Positions 1-9,555 of a stretch of 64,000 nucleotides of DNA are shown in pieces. The stretch covers positions 12,472,616 to 12,536,615 of the forward strand of contig NC_068338.1 in the NCBI RefSeq assembly GCF_014633365.1, in the 5' to 3' direction. Position 1 is the first letter of the stretch, and each line of letters opens with the position of its first letter. The notes beneath the pieces are model-generated. The model was not told the DNA's origin. It ran no database searches and saw nothing but the letters and a program-made list of their open reading frames with translations. The position numbers were made by a program, and so were the translations under genes. This stretch comes from Diospyros lotus. Taxonomy: Eukaryota; Streptophyta; Magnoliopsida; Ericales; Ebenaceae.

Positions 1-1136
1 TTCAAATGCATGTAGAGGCTTGGGGATATGCATTTGGGGGATCCATGTGACTTATATGCTTAGCCACGGGCATATTAGGTTATTTTCATACCTAGGCCAG
101 CTGGACACAAGCACTACATTGAGTGTGACTTCTTATATGGGCGAGTAGGGCTTGATGCATGATTTTATGGGGGCTATGTATCATGTTTATGCTCATTATG
201 CCACTGCATTATATTTGTGCATTGCATGGTTACTGGCGCCGTGTGACTGTGATGCAGCTGCTTTTTGGATGGTTATGTCATGCGGAGGTTTTTGGACGTG
301 GTTAGTGTGCCGAGGTTTGATTTTCGAACATATATTCCGTATCGAGGTTACGAACGTGTATAGGGTGTCGTTTTGGGTTTCGGTAGTGCTGGCCCAAGGG
401 AGCTTTGGCTTGGTGGGTTATTTATATTACCTCTTAGGGCAGTGACAAGTTATTTATATTCACCTAAGTTTGACCCGCTAACTTCCCTCTTATAGCTCGA
501 GAGGACTAGCCGTAGTTATCCATACCATACATCGGTTTGAGTAATTTATTATACATTATTAATTTGATTAATTACTTGCAATGAGACCTAAATAATTAAA
601 TAATAAATCCCTTATTAATATTAAACCAACTTGCCTTCCATCATTATGAGACATTAGGGTTATAGATGGCACTTGATTTGTTAAGTCACTCAAGGTCAAA
701 TGTAACCTATGATACCTGTGTTTCATGGGTCATGAGATGTCCCTAAATGATGGGTCTGACTTAACTAGAAATGTGAGTTTGTTGAGTCACTCAAGGCTCA
801 CTGAGTATAGAGGCAAAGGTTGGGAGTCACATGAGATGTGCATGGCAAGGAGTTATCATCCCAACGTGTCTAGGAGTTGCATGGAGATGAAATTGGTAGC
901 AAATACCTACCTAATTGATCCTAACACAATTTGTTGAGTCATTCAAGGTTGTGCGATGAGAGATGGGATCCTAGCCCATTAGGAAATCTTTCAACGAGAT
1001 TTCCTGAGTTATGTCTTGAGGGTGGTGAACTCATAGAAAATAGTGGGAGCAATTATAAAGATGTTACTTCTTACAATTTATGATTTCGTAATTCAATATG
1101 ATTATAATAATATCTCTATTCGATTGTTGATCCAGA

Positions 1137-1960
1137 ATGTCTAGAAACATGTTGATAAGATTGATACTCCAGGATAATAATTCTTTCAAAGGGACTAATT
1201 TCTGTGACTGGGAGATCATCTTGAGGATAATCCTCATGTATGATAAGATTCTCCATGTGATAGAGATATCTCTTCTTGCGAAGCCACCAGTTGAGGAAAT
1301 AGTAGCACATGTGGCTTGGACGATGCATGAGGGTGATATGATCATCGCTTGGTGTATCACCTTAGATGCCGTGATCTCGGAGCATAGACGACAACATAAG
1401 AGTCATAACGCCTATAAGATCATGGCTAGGCTCAGGGATCATTTGTTGAGAAGCATGTCATGTAGATGATATGCTTTATCGACATGATGTTTAAGCTGAA
1501 CTTGGGTATGGATGCGAATACTTACCTTGGATTTAGTGCTATAGTCCCTCCCTGACTGTAATGGAAGAGACTCTTGGAGAGTTGTTGTCCATGCTAAGGG
1601 AGGTTGAGCCCAAAATGGATGAAAGGCTAAGGAAAGTGTTCTCTTAGTTGAAGGGTTCAAGGCAAATAAGGGCAAACCCAAGAGTAAGAAAGCCAAAAGA
1701 AAGAAGAGTTCTTTCACAACACCATCTGGAAGAGTCCAGAAGACCAAAGCCCGAAAGGACGAGGAGGATGAGGTCTGCTTCCATTGTAATAAGACGAGAC
1801 ATTGGAAACGGAATTGCAAGGAATACCTTACAAATGTGTAGAGTAAGAAGAGTTCTACTCAGGGCACTTGAAGTATTTATATTATTGGAGTTAATCTATC
1901 TATTTATGATCAATCCACATGGATATTATATACTGGATCTAGTGCTCATATTTGCATTTT
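1137..1960 (+). pseudogene. Ty1/copia gag and protease start, decayed (left copy)
   Basis: The reading frame starts with an MSRN... methionine at 1,137 and shows a copia gag N-terminus, with GTNFCDW followed by ILHVIE. It is frameshifted after about 1,469. A CCHC zinc knuckle (CX2CX4HX4C, spacing intact) is readable at 1,775-1,817 in another frame. The protease signature WILYTGSSAHIC lies near 1,920-1,955; the usual catalytic aspartate of the D-T/S-G motif reads as tyrosine. In the family, gag forms the particle, the knuckle binds RNA and the aspartic protease processes the polyprotein. The frame stops where an LTR begins at 1,962, so integrase, RT and RNase H are absent. Non-functional. Confidence 0.8.
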
Positions 1961-1961
1961 T

Positions 1962-2371
1962 TGTTAGTGTAGGTACTCCACATCCAATCAAATTAGACAT
2001 GTTGTACACTGACAATTGTAATCATATTTATTATTGGATAAGAAGTTATTCAAATTCACAAAAAGTCATTTTATTATTTTTTTGTTATTATTGTAATGAC
2101 CGGATGAAACTAGATAGAAATTTATATGATGTATACTGTGATTAATCTATAAAGATGTGAGATGATGCATTACAGTTTCTAGGTATCATTAAATGTCTCA
2201 AGTCGTAACAATATCAAAAATGGACATTGACAATTGTCGTAAGACTTGTATGTGCTATGTGATAGCAATGGGGTCTCACACCCATAGGCATGAGGATGCC
2301 TAGATAAGTACATAGGTAAACAATGTTGAAAAACATGTCACTAAACAAGTACATTGATAGAATTCTCATAC
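1962..2371 (+). repeat. Copia LTR fragment, 5' part, left copy
   Basis: Starts TGTTAGTGTAGG and matches the LTR starts at 47,384 and 63,743. It is cut at 2,371, where the sequence changes to a T-rich run and then AT-rich DNA. Only the upstream (U3) part remains, so no transcription start or primer site is present. Confidence 0.75.
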
Positions 2372-4525
2372 TAGTTTCTTTTTTTTTTTCATCCACTATA
2401 GTTTAGTAGCACTTCACATACATATGTTTCTATTTTTAAATTACATGCATATGATTCTATTTTTAAACTACATGCATATGTTTTTAGTATTTACTTTGAA
2501 TTTTGTAATAACATTTTAAATTAGGATTAATAATATATATATCAAACAAACATAATGAGACTGTACATTTCCCTATAAATTAATGTCTATGTAGTATATA
2601 TCGAACATGATCTTGATTACTCATCAAATTATACATAATTTTAAATATATTTTTTTATAACCACATTAAGAAAACAATTCATAAGTTTGAAGATATTTGT
2701 TTATAAATACATTGATAAAATGATCCATAATTTTATAAAGATATTGTTTAATATAAAAGAATCAAACTTGATATTATTAAATAATATCAATATATCATTA
2801 ATAGAATGTGTTGATAAAAATATTTGTTGTGACTTAAAATTAATCAACTAATGCATGACTTTATTGTACTTGATTAATGTTTTATTTGTAATGAAATAAA
2901 ACATTAACATTTAAGGTGTCAATTGATTATATACTTGTCTTACTCAATTATATGATAGAATGACATTAATATATTAAATATAAATAGTATTCTTAAAGTA
3001 AAAAGATGAAACAAAGAAAAATACATCAAAATTTAAAATCTTGATATATTACATAGTTAACACTAAAAATAAGACATTTTATTAGTTAATAATAATTTTT
3101 AATTTCTATTTGTTTAATCAATTTTCTTTTAAAAATTCTTTCAAAATAATTTGGTTTCGAAGTAATCCTAAACAATAAGTAAATGAAATTCATATGGTCG
3201 AGGTACATTACTATTATATGTTTATTTTAATTAATATCTGAAATAATAAAATAATTTTTTAATTATAAATACTTAATTCATATTGAATATATTTAACTAA
3301 TATCATTAAATATTATACATTATAGAATTAAAGGATTACATAACAATTTAATTAGGCTAGGCTAGCACTCTACTCGTTGATTTATTCTATTGGAACGATT
3401 TAAATCTAATTATAATTTATTTAATAATCTTATTAGTCATTGAAATAGAAAAAGTAAATAATTCGTTAGAAAATAGAACGATAACTATATTTTTTCTGTA
3501 CAACAAGATTATAATTAGTTACTTAACAAATTTATTTGAGCCAGTAATTTAATTATATAAATTATTTATCTTAATTTCATGAAATTTCTCAATTATTCAT
3601 ATCAATTTGTATACTAATATAGCACGTATATTCAATGAGTCATCAATTAATTTTAAAGTGACACATATATTATTCTTTTAGTATAGCATTTTAATTAATT
3701 GATTGACTTTATAAGTATATTATTATCCTAATATAATATTTTTATAATTTAAAATTATTCTAATATTTTTTTCCTCAAGTGCATGTGTTTATATTTTGAT
3801 CTTATATCAATATACTTTGAATGTTGTATTAAGATTTTGAATTAATAGTATACTTTATATATATCAAACATAATTAGCTTGTACCTTTATGTAATAATGT
3901 ATTTTGATATTTTAATTTTTTATTAATTCAACAAACAAGTTAGATAGTTAATTTTGATACTATTATTATCCTTTTTATTTATATCCAATTAGTAGAACAA
4001 ACACATATATTTAATTATTATTCATAATAATATGAATAGTGTACTTAAAAAATAAATTTAAAAAATTTTAATTTTTAAATAAGCCTATAAATAAGTTATA
4101 AGTTTATAAATAAATAACATATCAATGTATAATATTTTAAATATGTTACCTTTTAACATATAAAATTATTAATATTATTATTATTATCTTAAAACATACG
4201 CTTTTCAAATGTTAGTGAGTAATTGTTTATAAATTACCCACATAATTATAAATGTTATATATGTATGAATATCCATGTATTTATGATGTTATACTTAAAT
4301 TAAAAAATTATGTCATTTTAATTTTTATAATTTAAAATTATTTATTTAATTTTAATTTATTTATAAATACAAATAATAAACCATCAAATTTTATTTCTTA
4401 TAAAACATGAAAGGCAAAATGTGTGCATATGAATATTTTTTTTAATTTTATTATAGTATTTTTATAATAAATTTTAGATATGTAGAAAAATATTAATAAA
4501 ATAATTTAAAATATGTATTAAATTG
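2372..4525. other. Very AT-rich stretch, no genes recognised
   Basis: About 2.1 kb dominated by A and T with no open frame of useful length. A diverged internal repeat is visible: 2,480-2,590 resembles 3,800-3,895, both with a TACTTTGAAT...-like start followed by ATATATATCAAACA...AATNANNNTGTAC. No terminal repeats or target duplications could be fixed. It may be an old element decayed past recognition. At about 4,525 it switches abruptly to C-rich DNA. Confidence 0.5.
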
Positions 4526-5084
4526 TGAACACCCCCTTTCCCCCTGGAAATTTTTTTCCCTCCCATACAAGCACATCCCCCTCCGCTGCAAGCCTATCAC
4601 CCTCACCTACAAAAATAATAAAAAAATAAAAAAACCTACCTACAAACCCATCCCGTCTTCTCTCCTGTTTCCCATGCGCCCTGCAAACCCATCCCTCCCC
4701 CTGTCAATCTCGAAATCCCCTCCCTGGCTCCCTCCTTCCCCCAAAATTTTTTCCATTTCCCTCCCTCCTGCAAACCCATCCCATTTTCCCATCTCCCCTG
4801 CCAAGCCCCTCTCCGTGTCCCTCACCACTCACCATAAGCGCCCTCGCCTTCGTTGCCCTCGCCTACCCTCGTCGCTCCCTCGCTGGCCGCAGTCGCTCAT
4901 CACCGTAGCCTAGTCGCCCTCAACTTCGTTGCTCGCCCGCGCTTGCCGTCGCCGCCCTAGGTCTCCCCGCTCACCGTTGCCGCCCTCACCTTCTCCCTCG
5001 GCCTCTGTCGCTCGCCCTCACCTTCTCCCTCAGCCTCTATCGCTTGTCGTCGGCGCCCTCACCGTCCCCGTCGCCCCTGCCAAT

Positions 5085-5545
5085 GCCACTTTCTGGTATA
5101 TGTGTATGTATTTTGTGTGTGTTTACTTATATATATTTCTGTGTATGTATGTATGTATGTACGCCAGAAACGATGGTGTTTGTTGCTCATTTTTGTGTGT
5201 ATACATATATTTTGTGTGTTTGCTGCTCATTTATGTATATTAAATGTATGTACGCTGTATTTATGTTTGTTGGAATACTTTATGTATACAAATTGCTGTA
5301 TGTAAATTAATGTTTGCTGGAGTACTATATGTTTGCTCATTTATGTATATTAATGTTTGCTGGAATAGTGTTTATATTTTGATTTTGTGTGTTTGCTGGA
5401 ATTAAATTTTTGTGTGTATACAAATTTGGTTTAAGATGTACGTATGTATATTAAGATTTACATACATACAGCGTTTAAGATTTATGTATATTTAATGTAT
5501 GTATGTATATGTACAAACATTCTTTCATCTAGATGATTTGGTTTA
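5085..5545. repeat. Degenerate TGTA/TGTGTGTT-rich low-complexity block
   Basis: Irregular repeats of TGTATGTA, TTTGTGTGT and GTTTGCTGG-like words over about 460 bp. It follows a C-rich low-complexity block. No coding signal; several apparent frames through it are artefacts of the repeat. Confidence 0.7.
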
Positions 5546-6879
5546 AGTGACTCATTTTTAAGTTGTTTTTATGAAGTAATTTGAAATTATTGAATTATAT
5601 CTTTAGAAAAGGGATTCTTTGTTACCTAGCTTTCTATAAATTAGTAATCGATCTCAATCTTTGTTCGTTGTTGATGTTTCAGTAATTTAATATGTATTTT
5701 CAAATGTAAGTTAATTAGAGAGTTATAATAATTTATATTGTAAATCTCAATGTATTGTTTGGGAGACATCTAGTAATGAAATAAAATAGATTAAAATTAA
5801 AATAAATAGTATGAAAAATATTGTGATGAAATAAAATAAAGATTAGCTCATCAAATTGGTGAACTGATCAATTCAATCTATTTTTCTTTAAATATATAAA
5901 TCTATTAAAGTAATTAATTGGATTTGTTTGGGTGGTCTTGAACAAACATTCTGATTTGTTACTTCATATAATTTTAACAGCAATTAGTGTGTGTGTGTAT
6001 ATATCATGTTGGGTAGCTTTTTGAAAACTTTGTTTGGAGTAATCAAGAGTTTTAGTTACATATGAAAATGGTGGTTTCTTTTTTGTTTTTTTTAGTTTTT
6101 GGTTAAGGCAAAAGGAACTCATAATCAACTATGTAGCTGTAGTCAAACACTTGGAAATTAATTTTTTTTTTTTTATATATTTCCAAACGTTGGAAACTTT
6201 TCTAATCTTTTTTTTTTTTTTTGGGGGGGGGAGGGGTTTGTTAAATGTTCAAATACTAGTATAGTAGCATTTGTGTTTTTTCCAACTTTGAATGGAGTTT
6301 TTGACTTGTCAGTAAACATACGCACAAATTATGTAGTCAAATAATCAAAAAATATTTTTTGTTAAATGTAAAAGGAATGCTTTGGTTGAAGGGGCGACAC
6401 ACTAGGACTATTTATAAAGTTATTGAAATTGGAGAACTAAACATTATCCGAAAATATATTGTCTACATAGGATATGTTACTGTCGCTTCTTCATTTGCAT
6501 GTTCTAGTTTCATATATCTCTTATTAATATATTTTTTGCTATAATATCATTGAAATGATATTTTTTGTTTGATGAAATTATAATATAATGACTTGTTGAG
6601 ATATATGAGATGAATTTTGTTGTGATTTTATGAAGTATCTAATGCATTGAGAATTGGTGATGTTGCATACATTGAATTGTAATATTTTTGTGGGATGTTT
6701 TTTTTTTATACGATGTTGAATTGTAATATTTCTATTAGTTCAAAAACACAATTTTAAACACGAGATCATAAATATAATATAAATCATTTTTGTACATGAT
6801 AAATCATATTTTATTTTGAAAGTATTTAAAAATTTTTATCACATGCCTATTAACTGTTCTTTATCTTGTATGGTAGAAT

Positions 6880-8800
6880 ATGGCACACAGATCATCATAT
6901 GGTCAGTCTATGCGTCGTCGTCAGTTCAGAGACACTGATGGGGAGGACCACATTGGTACACCCTATCTTTAACTTATTCATTACTTTGCATGTTAAATCA
7001 TTCACAAATATATGTTTTTGCAGGGGGACTTTCATCTCTGTCCACTGATATGAGATTTGATTCTCCTAGCCCACAGACACCCCACCCCAACTATGATGGG
7101 CCTTCTTCTACGCCTACTGAAGTCGGGGGTTCATCCACACCCACTGCCACCCCTGATAATCATTCGATGATATGTCCATTGGGTTTTTTATAAGTATCCC
7201 TTATCTTACTAATCAATTTTAACTTAAACAGAGAAATTTTCATTCTAACACATTATTTTACAAATTAATGTGTGTTTTAACAGGTTTGATAATAATTTAT
7301 GCAAACGAGATATTTCTCGAATTATCCAAAGTAAGTTTGAGGGGCCATACCCGAGTTGGAAGAAGACAGATCCTGCTGTCAGGGAGATGTGGTATGGCGA
7401 GTTTAAAGTAATGTGTTTCTTTAGTATATATATGGTTGATGGTTTGCTTTAGTAATGTCTAAATTTAAATTACCTATGGCTTATAATCAAGTGAATGGTA
7501 TGGAGACAGTTTGGTAAAAACTGATCCATATTCACAATAAAACAATACTCATGTCTTTTATTTAAACGTTTTTTTATTATTTGTATCCTTGTATTTTTTT
7601 AATTATAGTATCCATTTATGCAAGTCTAACTCTGCTATTATTGCTTAGAAAAGGTTTTTCTTAGTATATGTATTTAACCTAAAGTCTCGAGAATAAAAAT
7701 GCTTAGAAATAAATGTCCCACAAGTGCAGACAAGAATATTTTTTACCATGTGTATTATATGAGTTATAGATGCTAGCTATGAAAAACCCTTACATTTTGA
7801 TATATAATTGATTTTTTTAAACTTTTATTTTGTCTTAACATTTAAGAAAAATTGGTCTTGGGATATTGCTTTGGAACATCAAATTAGGGCTAATTTTGAA
7901 AAGACAGCTTTTGATCGTATGATTGATATTTTATTTCGTGTCAGAAAGGATTTGAATAAAAAAACTCTCGTGGATGTCACTTTTTGTATTTGAAGCCCTA
8001 AAGGAGTATTGAAATTCTACATAATTCAAGGATAAGTCTGAAAAAGGAAAGAAAAATAGGACTTCAGACGTAGGAGGTAGTATGCATACATGTGGTTCCG
8101 TACTTATGTCTGAGCATAAAAAGAGATTGGTAATATTTAATGTTTAATATTATATTTTATTTTATGAATTTTTAAGAAATAATAATTTTTGCATTAACAC
8201 TTTCTTTTTTCTTTGTAGTCAAGACAATTTGGTCGCCCACCTACACAAGCTGAGTTGTTCCTCACGACACATAGAAGGAAAGACAATTCCGAATTCGTTG
8301 ATAGGAGGTCTGAGGATACTTATGTAAGTATACATTACTTGTGTCTTTATATTATTTTATTATGCTTAATTGGCCTTTTTATAGTATAATTTATTTCATA
8401 CATGTATCCATGATGCTTGCAGGCTAACTTTCAAACGCGACAGCACGAGGCATCATCACAGTCATCGGCTGTTGGCCATTCAGAAGATAGTGATGCTGGC
8501 CAGCCCTCGCATCCAGCTATTGACGATAGATCCTTATGGTTGGAGGTTACGGGCGGTAAGAAAAAGGGTCGTGTTTATGGAATGGGGTCAGAAGCACATA
8601 TAATCCCCGGTTCCTACTATGTATCGACACCACAGCCACCGCCACCGCCACAGCCGTCGTCGTCCGTCTCACTATCAGATCAGACACAAGAAGCTATTTG
8701 GGCAGCAATAGAACCCTTCAACCAACGAATCTCGCCTATTGAAGATAGATTACATCACCGTTCTTCATATTCGTCGCCCCAGAACCCTTCGGATCATTAG
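6880..8800 (+). pseudogene. Plant transposase 24 (Ptta/En/Spm) family gene with introns, probably inactive
   Basis: The ATG at 6,880 opens an N-terminus MAHRSSYGQSMRRR. Further coding blocks lie near 7,024-7,182 (Ser/Thr/Pro-rich), 7,284-7,407 (FEGPYPSWKKTDPAVREMW), 7,846-8,110 (W...ED-like helix, ending in SMHTCGSVLMSEHKKRL), 8,220-8,323 (GRPPTQAELFLTTHRRKD) and 8,423-8,800 (LWLEVTGGKKKGRVYGMGSEA, then a proline-rich and coiled C-terminus). Most gaps look like introns with GT...AG ends. The two family hallmarks are the HKKR...GRPPTQAELF block and the GGKKKGRVYGMGSEA block. In the family these proteins accompany CACTA transposons and are thought to bind DNA rather than cut it. An in-frame TGA at about 7,991 and imperfect phase at one junction suggest decay or wrong exon edges. 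Confidence 0.7.
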
Positions 8801-8927
8801 CATGATCCATTATTTGTATGGATATGTAATATGGAATTGTAGACGATTATGGATTTGTAGATGTTATTTGTATGCATGATATGTTATTTGTAATTGTTAT
8901 CAGGTTGAATTTTAATTTTTTTTAATT

Positions 8928-9429
8928 ATATGAGACGGATTTAGAGAAAGATTTTTTTGTCTCTAAAATTCATCTCATAATGTGATAAATTTTATTTTAT
9001 TTTTTTTAAATTTGAGACGGATTTAGAGACAAATCGGTCTTAATTCGTCTCAATTTCTCCAAATCGGCCTCAAAATTGAGATGGATTTTGAGACGGATAT
9101 TTCCGTCTCTAAATTCGTCTTAATATTCGTTTGACACCCGTCTCTAAATTTGTCTGAATTTTGAGATAGACAAATTCCTCTCAAAATTCGTCTAAATTAA
9201 AGACGAAAAATTTTGTCTCAATTAGAAATGGAAAAATTCTATTTGAAAATTCATCTCAATTAGAGATGAAAAAATTTAATCTCAAAATCCGTCTCAATTA
9301 GAGACAAAAAAATTTCGTTTCAAAATCTGTCTCAAATCCGTCTCAAATTTACCGAGGGGCATTTTACTGACGGACCAAAATCCGTCTCAATTCGGAAATC
9401 CATCTCAAATACACTATTTTCTTGTAGTG
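8928..9429. repeat. CACTA subterminal repeats and terminal inverted repeat
   Basis: More than a dozen copies of GAGACGGATTT / AATCCGTCTCAAA words in both orientations occupy this block, ending in the CACTA terminus at 9,412-9,429. In En/Spm elements such subterminal arrays bind the element's own DNA-binding protein. No equivalent array is visible at the presumed left end. Confidence 0.75.
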
Positions 9430-9555
9430 TCCAGAGTCGCCCGAGCGAATCTTAGATTGGTGCGACCAAGCTCTGAAGAACAAAGTCATCCCGCTAGTAA
9501 AAATTCAATGGAGAAATCACACTGAGGAAGAAGCTATGTGGGAGCTCGAGGATAC
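9430..9555 (+). pseudogene. Ty3/gypsy pol C-terminus, first part
   Basis: Translates as SPERILDWCDQALKNKVIPL followed by a motif ending HTEEEAMWELED, the C-terminal end of chromovirus-type pol with the EEATWE-like signature. The CACTA element has removed or displaced everything upstream. The frame continues after the solo LTR at 12,342 (D-T then IRDKYS). It is the tail of the same element whose 3' LTR is at 12,734-15,064. Confidence 0.75.

Larger units (their letters stand above)
1..2371 (+). repeat. Composite copia-derived repeat, left copy
   Basis: This stretch aligns almost base for base with 45,429-47,783, in the same orientation and with only small indels. Both copies contain, in order, an LTR-like leader (to about 560 here), an untranslated stretch with three copies of a motif like GTTGAGTCACTCAAGG (near 693, 781 and 934), a decayed copia gag plus protease start, and an LTR beginning TGTTAGTGTAGG. 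The left copy already matches at base 1, so it runs off the window. It ends abruptly after CTCATAC at 2,371, where the right copy continues. Sharing the same internal junctions means the composite was duplicated as a unit. Confidence 0.85.
4526..9429 (+). mobile_element. CACTA (En/Spm) DNA transposon, 3' end present, 5' end unresolved
   Basis: The right end reads CACTATTTTCTTGTAGTG (9,412-9,429), whose reverse complement begins CACTACAAGAAAA, the standard plant CACTA terminus. Inside it lies a 500-bp block of GAGACGGATTT-type subterminal repeats, and before that an intron-containing gene for the plant Ptta/En/Spm 'transposase 24' family (6,880-8,800). The region 4,526-5,090 is a C-rich run of CCTCGCC-like triplets, common near the 5' side of such elements. 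I found no matching CACTACAAGAAAA start upstream, so the left boundary is a guess from the composition switch. The element interrupts a gypsy pol gene that resumes at 9,430. No main TNPD-like transposase was found, so it is probably non-autonomous. Confidence 0.7.

Noticed and set aside
152..445. 97-codon frame near the window start
   Set aside because: It lies in the LTR-like leader of the composite repeat; the right copy of the same sequence has stops in this frame, so the frame is not conserved.
725..937. 70-codon frame conserved in both composite copies (again at 46,153-46,365)
   Set aside because: Conserved only because the two copies are recent duplicates; the sequence looks like untranslated LTR/leader DNA with repeated GTTGAGTCACTCAAGG words and matches no protein I know.
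4640..5310. Several overlapping ORFs of 60-104 codons in the C-rich and TGTA-rich blocks
   Set aside because: Low-complexity translation (Pro/Ser- or Tyr/Val/Cys-rich) in more than one frame at once; composition artefacts, not genes.
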